Of a stretch of 64,000 nt of DNA, positions 38,439-49,295 are shown piece after piece. Each line of letters starts with the position of its first letter. Within the stretch, counting starts at the first letter, position 1. The DNA is taken from positions 1 through 64,000 of the forward strand of contig NZ_JYHV01000016.1 of NCBI RefSeq assembly GCF_000952685.1, given 5' to 3'. The translations under genes were made by a program, and so were the position numbers. This DNA is from Stutzerimonas stutzeri. GTDB taxonomy: Bacteria > Pseudomonadota > Gammaproteobacteria > Pseudomonadales > Pseudomonadaceae. The notes beneath the pieces are model-generated. The model was not told where the DNA came from and made no database searches. It worked only from the letters and a program-made list of their open reading frames with translations.

Positions 38439-39239
38439 ATGAACCTGCGCAAGCGAGCGGTATTGATCCTCTACATCGTCTTTCTGATGGTGCCGATCTA
38501 CTGGCTGGTCAATATGTCATTCAAGAGCAACACCGAGATTCTCGGCGGCCTTACGCTCTGGCCTCGGGGCTTCACGCTGGACAACTACCGGGTGATCTTC
38601 ACCGATCGCAGCTGGTACAGCGGCTACATCAATTCGCTGTATTACGTTTGCCTGAACACAATCATTTCGCTGACCGTGGCGTTGCCGGCTGCCTATGCTT
38701 TTTCCCGCTTCCGCTTTCTCGGCGACAAGCACCTGTTCTTCTGGCTCTTGACCAACCGCATGGCGCCTCCGGCGGTTTTTCTGCTGCCGTTTTTTCAACT
38801 CTATTCGTCGATCGGGTTGTTCGACACGCATATCGCGGTGGCGCTGGCGCACTGCCTGTTCAACGTACCCCTGGCGGTCTGGATTCTCGAAGGCTTCATG
38901 TCTGGTGTGCCCAAGGAGATCGATGAAACCGCCTATATCGATGGTTACAGCTTTCCCAAGTTCTTCGCGAAGATTTTCATCCCGCTGATTGGCTCGGGTA
39001 TTGGCGTGACGGCCTTCTTCTGCTTCATGTTTTCCTGGGTCGAGCTGCTGCTGGCTCGCACGCTGACCTCGGTCGACGCCAAGCCCATTGTTTCGGTGAT
39101 GACGCGGACCGTTTCCGCTTCAGGAATTGACTGGGGTGTGCTGGCAGCCGCCGGCGTGCTGACCATCCTGCCGGGCATGCTGGTGATCTGGTTCGTCCGC
39201 AATCACGTGGCCAAGGGCTTCGCCCTCGGACGGGTATAG
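38439..39239 (+). CDS. glpQ: glycerol-type ABC importer permease 2 (GlpQ-like)
   Basis: This 266-residue permease of the MalG/UgpE class has six helices; its EAA loop is EIDETAYIDGYSFPKFFAKI followed by FIPL. The ATG at 38439 is preceded by AAGGG; the in-frame ATG at 38409, inside the end of the previous gene, is less likely. It is 13 bases after the first permease gene and belongs to the same operon. Confidence 0.92.
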   Translation: MNLRKRAVLILYIVFLMVPIYWLVNMSFKSNTEILGGLTLWPRGFTLDNYRVIFTDRSWYSGYINSLYYVCLNTIISLTVALPAAYAFSRFRFLGDKHLFFWLLTNRMAPPAVFLLPFFQLYSSIGLFDTHIAVALAHCLFNVPLAVWILEGFMSGVPKEIDETAYIDGYSFPKFFAKIFIPLIGSGIGVTAFFCFMFSWVELLLARTLTSVDAKPIVSVMTRTVSASGIDWGVLAAAGVLTILPGMLVIWFVRNHVAKGFALGRV

Positions 39240-39252
39240 GAAGGAGATCACC

Positions 39253-39525
39253 ATGAATTGGATGGCTTGGACCACCCCTACTGCAGCCTTCTTCGCGGTA
39301 ATTGGCGTGATGCTGGCGCTGATGAGCGCTTGGGAGCTGAGGCGGCCTTGTGTGCCACGCAAGGGTTTCCTGCCTATCGTCACCACGCGCGGCGATCGAT
39401 TGTTCATTGGACTTCTGGGCAGCGCCTATTGGCACCTTCTGCTGATAGGGCTGACCGACTGGAGCATCTGGATAGCGTCCGCGCTATCTCTCGTCTGGTT
39501 GTTTGCAGTGATGCGCTGGGGTTGA
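39253..39525 (+). CDS. glpU: small DUF2160 membrane protein of the glycerol transporter operon (GlpU-like)
   Basis: This 90-residue protein has three hydrophobic segments (about 8-25, 52-68 and 70-88) and a basic stretch RRPCVPRKGF after the first. DUF2160 proteins occur in this type of operon, and the Rhizobium equivalent, GlpU, is a small membrane protein of unclear role. A GGAGATCACC site precedes the ATG. It could be an accessory subunit of the importer, but no mechanism is known to me. Confidence 0.82.
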   Translation: MNWMAWTTPTAAFFAVIGVMLALMSAWELRRPCVPRKGFLPIVTTRGDRLFIGLLGSAYWHLLLIGLTDWSIWIASALSLVWLFAVMRWG

Positions 39526-39567
39526 GCCTCGCGGCCCATCCCTCCGAAAAACCCAAAGGAGGTGTTT

Positions 39568-41307
<1,740 letters not shown>

Positions 41308-41331
41308 GCGCCGACACGTTCGTTAAAAGCG

Positions 41332-41366
41332 CAAAAAAAAACGGCACCTCAGGGTGCCGTTTTTTC
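41332..41366. terminator. bidirectional terminator between glpV and folD
   Basis: An 8-bp stem (ACGGCACC with GGTGCCGT) and TCAG loop are flanked by a run of A on the left and six T on the right, so it can stop transcription from both sides between the convergent glp operon and folD. Confidence 0.93.
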
Positions 41367-41412
41367 ATCACGCTGGCTCAGGGCAGCGCCCGACGATCAG
41401 GCTTCGTTCAGG

Positions 41413-42267
41413 TCAGCTATGCAAATGTTCTGCGGCGTGCAGCGTATTTTCCAGCAGACAGGCGCGGGTCATCGGACCCACACCGCCAGGCACCGGGGTG
41501 ATCCAGCTGGCGCGTTGTACCGCCACCTCGAACTCGACGTCCCCGACCAGTTTGCCGTCGGCTTGGCGGTTGATCCCGACATCAATGACGACTGCGCCTT
41601 CCTTGATCCAGTCGCCTTTTACCAGGCCTGTAATACCCGTCGCGACCACGATCAGATCGGCGCGCTTGACGTGATCGGCCAGATCATGGGTAAAACGATG
41701 GGTGACGGTCGTCGTGCAGCCTGCCAGCAGCAATTCCAGCGCCATGGGCCGCCCTACGATGTTGGACGCGCCCACAACCACGGCGTTGAGCCCGTGCAAA
41801 TCTATGCCGGTGCTTTCAAGCAGCGCCATGATGCCTTTCGGCGTGCACGGACGCAGTAGCGGCATCCGCTGAGCGAGTCGGCCAATGTTGTACGGATGGA
41901 AGCCATCGACGTCTTTGTCCGGACGGATGCGTTCAAGCAACTGCGAGGCGTCCAGATGCTTGGGCAGTGGTAGCTGTACGAGAATGCCATCGATGAGCGG
42001 ATCCTCATTGAGCTGATCGATAAGTGCCAACAGGTCCTTCTGGCTGGTCGTTGCCGGTAGATCATGGGCGATAGACTTGAATCCGACTTCCTCGCAGTCC
42101 TTGCGCTTGTGTGCCACATAGACCTGAGACGCCGGGTCCGTGCCCACGAGAATCACTGCCAGTCCCGGTATCCTGAGGCCCTGCCGAGATCGCTCGGCAA
42201 CCCTGCCTGCAATCTGTTGGCGGATGTTGGCAGCGATCTTTTTACCGTCGATCAGTTTTGCGGTCAT
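41413..42267 (-). CDS. folD: bifunctional methylenetetrahydrofolate dehydrogenase/cyclohydrolase FolD
   Basis: This 284-residue enzyme interconverts 5,10-methylene-, 5,10-methenyl- and 10-formyl-tetrahydrofolate using NADP. Motifs: catalytic Lys in [13 protein letters not shown], substrate-binding VQLPLPKHL, and the Rossmann turn [17 protein letters not shown]. The C-terminal [11 protein letters not shown] signature is intact. It is leftward and next to the tRNA cluster, as in other pseudomonads. Confidence 0.98.
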   Translation of the reverse strand: MTAKLIDGKKIAANIRQQIAGRVAERSRQGLRIPGLAVILVGTDPASQVYVAHKRKDCEEVGFKSIAHDLPATTSQKDLLALIDQLNEDPLIDGILVQLPLPKHLDASQLLERIRPDKDVDGFHPYNIGRLAQRMPLLRPCTPKGIMALLESTGIDLHGLNAVVVGASNIVGRPMALELLLAGCTTTVTHRFTHDLADHVKRADLIVVATGITGLVKGDWIKEGAVVIDVGINRQADGKLVGDVEFEVAVQRASWITPVPGGVGPMTRACLLENTLHAAEHLHS

Positions 42268-42538
42268 GACGCTTGATTAACCATCGAGAAGGATTGAAAA
42301 AGGAGGCGCATTCTCGCACGGTGACACCGTCCGGCAAAGGCAATGCGACGGCGGAATCCCGTAACTCCTTTACCAGGCTGAATTTTTTTCGGTTTGGCTG
42401 TTGACGGCATGCCGGCAGGCCATTAAGATTCGCCCCGCTTGTCGAGCACAGCTTGCTGCTGGGTAAGACGGCTTTTGAAGGTCGAGGCCTTCATTGGCTG
42501 AAGCTTGAAGTCTGCGCTCTGATAGGTTGCAGATAAGA

Positions 42539-42615
42539 GCGCCCGTAGCTCAGCTGGATAGAGCATCCGCCTTCTAAGCGGATGGTCGCAGGTTCGAGTC
42601 CTGCCGGGTGCGCCA
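42539..42615 (+). tRNA. tRNA-Arg (anticodon TCT)
   Basis: This is a 77-nt cloverleaf. The acceptor stem GCGCCCG pairs with CGGGTGC (one G-T), followed by discriminator G and encoded CCA. The anticodon loop is CTTCTAA with TCT, and the T-loop is GGTTCGAGTCC. It is the first of three tandem tRNA genes. Confidence 0.95.
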
Positions 42616-42645
42616 TTTCGGGCTCTGGCAAAAGCAAGGCAATAT

Positions 42646-42722
42646 GGTGGGCGTAGCTCAGTTGGTAGAGCACAGGATTGTGGCTCCTGCGGTCGTGGGT
42701 TCGAACCCCATCGTCCACCCCA
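42646..42722 (+). tRNA. tRNA-His (anticodon GTG)
   Basis: This is a 77-nt cloverleaf including the extra G at position -1 that identifies tRNA-His. The anticodon loop is TTGTGGC with GTG, the T arm is GTGGGTTCGAACCCCAT-like, and CCA is encoded. It is 30 bases after tRNA-Arg. Confidence 0.95.
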
Positions 42723-42731
42723 TATTCCGAA

Positions 42732-42757
42732 ACGCCAGGCACTGCCTGGCGTTTTCG
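42732..42757 (+). terminator. hairpin between tRNA-His and tRNA-Leu
   Basis: CGCCAGGC and GCCTGGCG form an 8-bp stem with a short loop and a T-rich tail between the two tRNA genes. It may terminate part of the transcript or mark a processing site. Confidence 0.6.
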
Positions 42758-42769
42758 TTTAGCAGATTT

Positions 42770-42854
42770 GCGGACGTGGTGAAATTGGTAGACACACCAG
42801 ATTTAGGTTCTGGCGCCGCAAGGTGTGAGAGTTCGAGTCTCTCCGTCCGCACCA
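42770..42854 (+). tRNA. tRNA-Leu (anticodon TAG)
   Basis: This 85-nt tRNA has a long variable arm (class II). The acceptor stem GCGGACG pairs with CGTCCGC, discriminator A and CCA are encoded, and the anticodon loop carries TAG. Its 3' end marks the border between conserved and accessory sequence in this window. Confidence 0.95.
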
Positions 42855-42866
42855 TGTAGAACGTTG

Positions 42867-42893
42867 AAAGCCCCGAATTTCGGGGCTTTCGCG
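42867..42893 (+). terminator. tRNA operon terminator
   Basis: The stem GAAAGCCCCGA pairs with TCGGGGCTTTC around a short A/T loop right after tRNA-Leu. It is a strong terminator-like hairpin that closes the Arg-His-Leu tRNA unit. Confidence 0.85.
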
Positions 42894-43200
42894 TATCTGG
42901 GATATGGCAAAAGCACGCGTGAGTGTTCCCAGTGCGTTCCCATGAAAGTGAGCGCGTCAGGTCAAAAAACCCACTTCCATGGCTGGTGCCGCGATTTCGC
43001 CTGACCCCAAAAAAACGGGTAATTTTGGTAAGGTCGATTTTTAAACGGTTAAAAGCGTAACGAATTCAATACCTTGCCACCATTAGTTAAAGATAATAAT
43101 AAGAGTAATAAAATAGGTACGTGAATTACCTCAAGTAGTGGTGAGGTGTTCGTTTTATGAATTCCTTTAAAATCAGCCGCTTGCAATAAAATTACTTTTT
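42894..43200. other. A/T-rich junction segment after the tRNA cluster
   Basis: No gene is recognisable. From about 43020 to 43200 the sequence is much richer in A and T than the rest of the window, and it abuts the truncated 5' end of a pseudogene. Near 42926-42942 GTTCCC is directly repeated with a 5-base spacer. It looks like junction debris from an old insertion at the tRNA-Leu end, but no integrase frame or att duplication can be shown within the window. Confidence 0.5.
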
Positions 43201-44048
43201 GCCTTACCGGACACCATCTGGATGATGCGCCAACAGTTCGTCCGCGAGCCGGGTCATTCGCATCTGGGCGAAGGCTTCCCGCCCGTGGAGTGGCTGATGG
43301 ACATGCGCCTGGACAAGTTTCACCGCCAGGTCGTTCGAGGGGGCACCACCCTGTTTCGCTACGGCACCCGTCTGGGCAATCCGGCGCTTCGCCACCGGCT
43401 GATACAGAAGCTGGCGGATTACGCCATAGTCGTTTCACCCGGGCAGGTCGTGACGACCCTGGGTGCCAACCACGCCATGGACCTGATCATCCGTCGTTAC
43501 GTTGCGCCACGTGACGTGGTGCTGGTCGAGGATCCGGGATACTACCCCCTGTTCGGCAAGCTGCAGCTGCAAGGCGCGCGCATGCTAGGCGTACCGCGCC
43601 ATGCCGATGGGCCGGACCTCGACGCGCTGACGCGCATCCTCAAGCGGCACAAGCCCAAGTTGTTCTCCATACAGTCGGTTGGCCACAACCCCACCGGCTC
43701 GGACCTGTCACCCGCCAAGGCCCATCGGCTGCTGTAAATGGCGGAGGTGCATGACCTGCTGATTGTCGAAAACGATGCCATGGCCGACTTCAAATCCAGC
43801 TCTGCAGTCAAGCTATCGGCCCTGGATCAGTTGAACCGCCCCCTGTATTGGGCAGCTTTTCCAAATCGATCTCGGCGGCGCTGCGCGTCGGCTTCATCGC
43901 CGGCAGCAAGCAGCGCATCGAGGAACTGGCAGATCTCAAAATGCTTCTGCACAACTGCGGCGCTGAATGCAGCGAGCGCACCATTGAGGTGATTCTGGGA
44001 GAAGGCCCTTTCTGAGGCATCTGGTGCGTCTGCAGGAGAGTGTCTGAT
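43201..44048 (+). pseudogene. decayed MocR-type PLP-dependent aminotransferase/GntR regulator
   Basis: The sequence encodes the middle of a MocR-family aminotransferase domain: PDTIWMMRQQFV, then the HNPTGSDL motif, then IVENDAMADF, and the PLP-lysine region GSFSKSISAALRVGF. The N-terminal DNA-binding domain is missing. There is an in-frame TAA at 43735-43737 where a glutamine codon would fit, a 1-base loss near 43848 that moves the PLP-lysine region to another frame, and another near 44013 before LRHLVRLQESV. The C-terminus is also missing. Together these mark a dead gene. The intact MocR at 52637 is a separate family member. Confidence 0.85.
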
Positions 44049-44267
44049 CCTGCACGCCAGGCAGGCGGACCCCTCGGTGGTATTGCTGTGCCAGACATGA
44101 CAGTGGTGCAGAAGGTCACATAACGCCGCCGCTTGCGGCGGCCGGTTACCGGCCGGCCGGCGTGCCGTAAACAACTGCTTGATCGTGTTGCCGCCTGACG
44201 AGGCTGCTTCGAATGGCTGCATGGGATAATCTTGCGTCACGACAACCATGAAGCGGCGAGCTGAACG

Positions 44268-44771
44268 ATGGGTTTTGAGCAACTAGCTGAGCTACGGGAC
44301 CGCCTGCGGGCTGAAAAGCAGCAGGTGAAGACTGAAAGTACGAAGCAGCGCAAGAGGGAGCCGGCCTTGCAAACGAAGCCTCGTGAGCAAGATCCTGCGG
44401 TGGAAGCAATATGGCGGTTGCAGAAGCATTTTCCGTTGGCCTTCCCGGTCAACCCGGCCCCCAAGGTCCCGCTCAAAGAGGGCATTCTCAAAGATGCCGA
44501 GCAACACTTGGAGCTGCTCGGAATATCCAGCGAACAACTCAAGTTGGGCATCGCGACCTGGTGCAGGGGGAGCCGATATTGGGCAAGCATGATTGAGAAT
44601 GCTCCGCGTCTCGACTTGAACGGCCAGGCGGTTGGCTCGGTGACAGCCGCTCAAGCGCTACACGCGAAGCAGCAGGCTAAGCGGCAACGCGGACAAGCGC
44701 GACGCACTCAGTCAAAGGTGAAAGAACCTCTCCCTGCAGCCGATACTATTGCGCAAAAGACTGCGGATTAA
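44268..44771 (+). CDS. ProQ/FinO-domain RNA-binding protein
   Basis: This 167-residue basic protein has a central ProQ/FinO domain at about 45-135 (WRLQKHFPLAFP, VPLKEGILKDA, and the GSRYWASM region). It is flanked by charged, probably disordered tails rich in Lys, Gln and Arg. Proteins of this family are RNA chaperones that bind structured sRNAs and mRNA 3' ends. The N-terminal tail looks like a coiled coil. It is a lone gene within the region of debris, so it may be part of the accessory segment or a relic of the backbone. Confidence 0.88.
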   Translation: MGFEQLAELRDRLRAEKQQVKTESTKQRKREPALQTKPREQDPAVEAIWRLQKHFPLAFPVNPAPKVPLKEGILKDAEQHLELLGISSEQLKLGIATWCRGSRYWASMIENAPRLDLNGQAVGSVTAAQALHAKQQAKRQRGQARRTQSKVKEPLPAADTIAQKTAD

Positions 44772-45125
44772 ATCAATTGCGTCCGGCACCGAGACGCCCG
44801 ATCAGCCCAGCACTGGCAGCAGGTAAGAGGAATGATGAGGCGACTCGAGGGAACTGAAGCCCGGCTAGCTCGTTACTACCCATAAGGGGGCTAGCTTCGG
44901 TTAAGCCCTGGCGTCAGCTTCCCCTTCGGTCACGCTGCGCTTCTTAACTCGCTTATCGCGCTGTCCAGTTCATTCCAGTTCCGTAGCGCTTAGCTGCTTG
45001 GGTCATCTATACGAGTGCGCTCGTGAGCCCAGGTTGGCGAGGGCTCAGCTCAGGTGCTTCTAGCGCGTGTCACTCGGTATTGATGACCGTCGCTCTGAGC
45101 AGATAATATTTCTAAGTGGACACGC
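44772..45125. other. intergenic region with hairpins, no gene seen
   Basis: About 350 bases without a recognisable gene. TGAGCCC and GGGCTCA (about 45028-45052) form a 7-bp stem with a 10-base loop and no T run. Another imperfect hairpin built on GCTAGC units lies near 44855-44902. Neither is a clear terminator. Confidence 0.4.
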
Positions 45126-45476
45126 TTAAAGACCTAGCAGATAGCCACCGAGCACGATCAACAGCATCAGTCCGGAGGCCTTCAGAATACGGTTGGATGT
45201 CATCAGCCTAACGAATGCCGCGTTTTTCCTCGCACGCTTCTCACTGATCTCGGACGCGGCATCAGGATGCAGATCGCCGATGAACGCTCGGTTGCTGTAG
45301 AGCAGATACCTCGCTTGTTCAGCTTCAGAGGCAAGCGGGCAGGCAATACCGTAGACGTTCCGACCTTCCGCATTAGGCCCTATTGGCGCTACGAATGAAT
45401 CGACTCCGTAACGTCGAAGTGCTGAGTTCAGATAGTCGGCCTGGCCTTCGTCTGTGGTTTCATGTACGTAAAACAT
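45126..45476 (-). CDS. hypothetical protein with C-terminal membrane anchor
   Basis: This 116-residue protein has a soluble N-terminal domain of about 95 residues (beginning FYVHETTDEGQADYLNSAL) and a C-terminal hydrophobic helix (LMLLIVLGGYLLGL), so it is probably tail-anchored. The segment IACPLASEAEQARYLLYSN is suggestive of a small alpha/beta fold, but no family is recognised. The ribosome site is weak. It stands alone, flanked by two gaps without genes. Confidence 0.55.
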   Translation of the reverse strand: MFYVHETTDEGQADYLNSALRRYGVDSFVAPIGPNAEGRNVYGIACPLASEAEQARYLLYSNRAFIGDLHPDAASEISEKRARKNAAFVRLMTSNRILKASGLMLLIVLGGYLLGL

Positions 45477-46137
45477 CCTGTGTCTCGTTAGTCGCAGAGC
45501 GGTGGTGACATTGATAACCGCTCCAGGGCTCGCTGGTCTGGAGCCGGGACGACATATTAGCTTGTTGTAGCGATATGGCGCGGTGTTTCAGGACCTGGTG
45601 ATCGATAATGCGGTTAGACGCTTACTCGGGGCGTAAAGCAGTGCTCTAGATTGACCAGAGCGACCATTAGGCGACGCAGTTCGACGTTACGGTCACAGCC
45701 CTGATCGCTCTGTCGCGCTCATGCTGGGTGCTTAGGAGCCCCACGAATATGGAACCACGGCTGGGGCGAAGGCGCCCAGGATCGTTGCGTTGCGGTTATT
45801 GTCTCGGGCCATAACCGTCAGCGGGCTTGTGGCCACTTCTATGTAGGACAACAGCAGAACGCCGCCCTAAACCCGTCGGCCCACCAACTGTTCGGCCAGC
45901 CGGTTAATCTGGTGTACCACATTGGCCGCGTCTCAGTCGGGGGAGCCGCTGGCCGCCCAAGCTCCGGGCTGTTGCGCGACCAGTTGCCTTGGCGGCATGG
46001 CGAGAAATCGAATGAGCAATGTTCGAAGAGGTGCTCCACTATGCTCGACAGCCCTGGCTACCGACAGCAGTGTGGCTTGCACAGGCAGGACGCAGTGCAA
46101 CGTCGGTAGAGCTTGCGGAGGTGTGTTGCAGTGGAAC
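45477..46137. other. unassigned 660-base stretch
   Basis: No frame on either strand has both a credible start and a recognisable product. Near the left end GCTCCAG (45520-45526) and CTGGAGC (45538-45544) form an inverted repeat with an 11-base loop. It may be degraded coding sequence, like the pseudogene upstream. Confidence 0.45.
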
Positions 46138-46153
46138 GGCCCCTGTCGGGGCC
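46138..46153 (-). terminator. possible terminator of the second chemoreceptor gene
   Basis: GGCCCC and GGGGCC form a short stem with a TGTC loop, 20 bases after the stop of the leftward chemoreceptor gene. The following bases on the minus strand are only moderately T-rich. Confidence 0.5.
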
Positions 46154-46172
46154 ATTCTCATCAGCTCGAACG

Positions 46173-48170
46173 TTAGCGAACCCTGAAGCGATTCACCAAG
46201 GCCGTTAGGCGGGCATTGGTGCCAAGTAGGGACTCTGTGCTTCGGTCGACGCTCACGCCGCTTTCGACCAGCTCTTCAACCACGTGGCGCACTGCGACCA
46301 TGTTCCGATTGATCTCCTCGGCCACGGCGCTTTGCTCTTCGGCGGCTGTCGCGATCTGAGTACTGAGGTCGTTGATGTGAACGACCGAGCTGGCCATCTC
46401 GTCCAGCCCGACAGTGACCTGAGCGGTCTTGTCGGCTGTCGCCTGGCAACTGGCCTTGGTTTGTTCCATGGCCTGCACGGCAGAGCCCACAGCTTCTTTC
46501 AGGCGTTGGAGCGTTTCATTGATTTCGGACGTGCTCTGTTGGGTACGTGCGGCGAGTGCGCGGACTTCGTCGGCGACGACTGCAAAACCACGGCCCTGCT
46601 CGCCGGCTCGTGCCGCTTCGATCGCGGCATTGAGTGCGAGTAGATTGGTTTGTCCGGCGATGTCACCAATGACGCCCAGTACATCGTTGATGCGCTGGGC
46701 GTCGGCCTGCATCGCCTGGACCTTGGCCGTCGCGCTTTCCACTTCGCTGACCAACGAGCGCACGCTGCTGGATGCATCGTCAACCACCAGCTTGGATGAG
46801 ATCGCGTTGTGGTTGGCCGTTTTGGTGAAGGTCGCCGTGTCGCTGGCGCTGTGAGCAACCGACTCGGCAGTCGAGCTCATTTCGTTGATCGCCGTAACGG
46901 CTTGGTCCGTTTCCGAGGCATGCCGGGCAAGCGCATCGTTGGTAGAACGTGACAGCTGCTTGAGTTGCGCGATCTCGGACTGGATCTGGGTGGTGGCGTC
47001 ACTTACGTCGATCATCATCTTCTGCAGGTAGCCGATGAATCCATTGACGGAGCGTCCGACCTGGTCGACCTCGTCTTCACCCTTGATATCGATACGCTTG
47101 GTCAGGTCGGCGTCGCCCGCGGACAAGGAATCGATGTTTGTCCTTAGAACGCCAAGTCGCTTCATGAGCTGGTTGATCGCAACAAGCATGAGGACTAGCA
47201 GGACGAGCACCATTGGAATTTGCAGGGATGCAAGCGTCCTGAGCATCGCATCGCTTCGTGCCTCGAGCTTGGCGGTCGGTAGGGCGGCGGCGAGGAACCA
47301 CGGCGTACCATCGACAGGTGCCATGAAGAAAGTGAATTCTTCTCCGGTCTTGTTCGTGAATACCTCCCGTCGTAGCGGTTGCGGCGGACTGGCGAGCGCC
47401 TTCTGTACGGTCGCGATGAAGGGCGACTGGCTGGCCATGTCGGAAACGTTGCGCAGCACCATGTCCGAGCCCAGCTGCGGCTGGTTGCTGAGGATCTTGC
47501 CATCGGCTTCGACGATCATGACTTCGCCTTCGATCTCATCCTGCTTTTCTGCAACCAAGCGGTTGAAGAAGCCAAGGGTGAGATCGATCGTCGACACGCC
47601 CCAGGGGGAGCCGTCCTTATAGATGGTCATGGCGCAATTGGTACGTGGCTCCGCACTGGCGTCGTCCTGGTACGCGGCTGCCCAGACGCATTTGCCGCGA
47701 GGTGCCTGCATGCCGGCCCGGTGCCATGGCTCCTCGAAGTAGTTACGCGACTCTGGCGAGTTCCAGTGGGTATTGACGATAAGCTTCCCCGACGCGTCCC
47801 GGTGGTAGAAGGTGCTGTGCTTTGCGCGGCCTTGTGTGCGGACCTCTGGGAGCGGCCAGATGCCGCCGCCGAAGACCTTGATATCACCGTACTGGTCGAC
47901 AAGGCCGGGCAGGACCCGATCGATCCCGTCACTGTCGAGCATCGGCACCGTCTGGGTGATGCTGCGTGCTTGCGCCTCGACTCGCGCCAGTTCCATCGCG
48001 ATGTGCTCGCCAATCTCAGTGACCTGGGACATGACGATGGTTTCGCCCGCAGCCATGAGTTGCGGGGTAACGAAGCGCTTGACGCCCAGCATCGTGAGCA
48101 GCATGACCAAGAGAACGAAGCTGATGAAGGCGGTTGTGTAGCGAGCTTTAATGGTACGCAAAGTGAACAT
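46173..48170 (-). CDS. methyl-accepting chemotaxis protein with double Cache domain
   Basis: This 665-residue chemoreceptor has a first helix at about 12-35, a periplasmic region of about 250 residues of the dCache_1 type ([20 protein letters not shown], then [16 protein letters not shown]), a second helix at about 310-335, HAMP, and a cytoplasmic signalling domain whose tip holds [20 protein letters not shown]. dCache sensors often bind amino acids, amines or other small ligands. It differs from the receptor at 2195-3829 in sensor type. It is a single-gene unit in the accessory segment. Confidence 0.95.
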   Translation of the reverse strand: MFTLRTIKARYTTAFISFVLLVMLLTMLGVKRFVTPQLMAAGETIVMSQVTEIGEHIAMELARVEAQARSITQTVPMLDSDGIDRVLPGLVDQYGDIKVFGGGIWPLPEVRTQGRAKHSTFYHRDASGKLIVNTHWNSPESRNYFEEPWHRAGMQAPRGKCVWAAAYQDDASAEPRTNCAMTIYKDGSPWGVSTIDLTLGFFNRLVAEKQDEIEGEVMIVEADGKILSNQPQLGSDMVLRNVSDMASQSPFIATVQKALASPPQPLRREVFTNKTGEEFTFFMAPVDGTPWFLAAALPTAKLEARSDAMLRTLASLQIPMVLVLLVLMLVAINQLMKRLGVLRTNIDSLSAGDADLTKRIDIKGEDEVDQVGRSVNGFIGYLQKMMIDVSDATTQIQSEIAQLKQLSRSTNDALARHASETDQAVTAINEMSSTAESVAHSASDTATFTKTANHNAISSKLVVDDASSSVRSLVSEVESATAKVQAMQADAQRINDVLGVIGDIAGQTNLLALNAAIEAARAGEQGRGFAVVADEVRALAARTQQSTSEINETLQRLKEAVGSAVQAMEQTKASCQATADKTAQVTVGLDEMASSVVHINDLSTQIATAAEEQSAVAEEINRNMVAVRHVVEELVESGVSVDRSTESLLGTNARLTALVNRFRVR

Positions 48171-48634
48171 GGATCCTGAACCTGTAGACAGCCGGCCCGA
48201 CCCGGGCGTGGCGATGGCTCCCTATCGGCTAGTTGACCGATTAGTTAAGAAAAGGGCGACTGGCGGTCATCGTGGTTCAGTGCTCGATACGCCCAGCGAC
48301 CGATGCGCTTGTGCCGAAGTCCAGGGCGTCACTGATTCACAGGGCAGGGGGTGGGGCTTACGGTCGACAATGGAAGCTGAGCATGCTTCCCTGAAGCGTC
48401 CAGTCGCTAATGGACGAACGCATATTCGCTCGCGGTCGTGAAGCGCCACAGACCGCATTAAGGGTGCGTAGGAGCCTTAGAGTGTCAACAGGGAAGCAAG
48501 ACAGTCACCGGTTTTCTAGGCCGCTTGCCGTACCGGTCGAGCAGTCGCGGATGCCGGCTCTCGTTGTTGGCTTGGAGACGCGGCGGCAGGTGGTTCTGGT
48601 CGGGTATCACAGACCAGACCGGTGCCGTCGTCGC
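48171..48634. other. intergenic region, no gene seen
   Basis: About 460 bases lie between the chemoreceptor start and the end of the redox operon. The left end should carry the chemoreceptor promoter. CGTCCA and TGGACG around 48397-48416 form a weak hairpin. No other structure was found. Confidence 0.45.
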
Positions 48635-49264
48635 TTAACCCAACAGTGCATCGATACGTGAACTGGCCCGCTTGACGGCTTCATCGAGTTGATCACCGCC
48701 GATGGCCGTGTATTCCAGACTGACCGTTGCCACATCGTGGATGCCCAGCATGCCCAGCACTGCAGTAAGGTAGGGCTCCTGGAAATTCATGTGTGTGTAA
48801 GCTCCCCCTTCACCGTACCCATGGCCGCCTCGCACGAGCAGCAGATACGCTTTCTTGTCGAGCAATAGACCTGCGTAGGGGCTGCCGGGTGTGCCGGGCA
48901 CCAGGCGGGTAGTGATTCCCATACGAATAATCTGATCAATATAGGCTTTCAGCGTACTGGGCACCGACAGGTTGTGCATGGGGCAGCCGATCACGATCTG
49001 GGTGGCTTGCTTCAGCTCGCTCACCAGTTCGTCGCTGAGCGCCAAGATGTCTTTCTGTTGAGAGTCCCGGCCCTCGGGCGGTGTGAAAGCGGCCTGGACC
49101 CAGCGCTCATCCACATGTGGAATTGGCTGGTTGCCCAGCTCGCGGTAGACGATTTCGCCGCTCGGGTATCGAAGGCGCCAAGAACGCACAAAGCGTTCTG
49201 TCATTTGCCGACTGTACGACGCACTGCGCTGCGGGCTGGTGTTGATGACGAGCAATTGTTCCAT
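48635..49264 (-). CDS. FMN-dependent NADH-azoreductase / quinone reductase paralogue
   Basis: This 209-residue flavodoxin-fold enzyme is related to AzoR. The flavin contact PMHNLSVPSTLKAYIDQI and the phosphate loop INTSPQRSASYSRQM match the product at 6788-7396, but the rest is diverged. I start at the ATG at 49264, which follows AAGGAG; the longer frame to 49366 has no domain content. It is the last gene of a tlpA-scsB-azoR-like operon (31 bases after scsB), which suggests a role in quinone or disulfide stress. Confidence 0.9.
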   Translation of the reverse strand: MEQLLVINTSPQRSASYSRQMTERFVRSWRLRYPSGEIVYRELGNQPIPHVDERWVQAAFTPPEGRDSQQKDILALSDELVSELKQATQIVIGCPMHNLSVPSTLKAYIDQIIRMGITTRLVPGTPGSPYAGLLLDKKAYLLLVRGGHGYGEGGAYTHMNFQEPYLTAVLGMLGIHDVATVSLEYTAIGGDQLDEAVKRASSRIDALLG

Positions 49265-49295
49265 GAGCGACTCCTTGGTCTTTCGATATCCAGAA

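Noticed and set aside
42855-43200. Phage-type integrase remnant next to tRNA-Leu
   Set aside because: All frames are short and no tyrosine-recombinase motif (R...H-x-x-R...Y) is visible, so only a junction is recorded.
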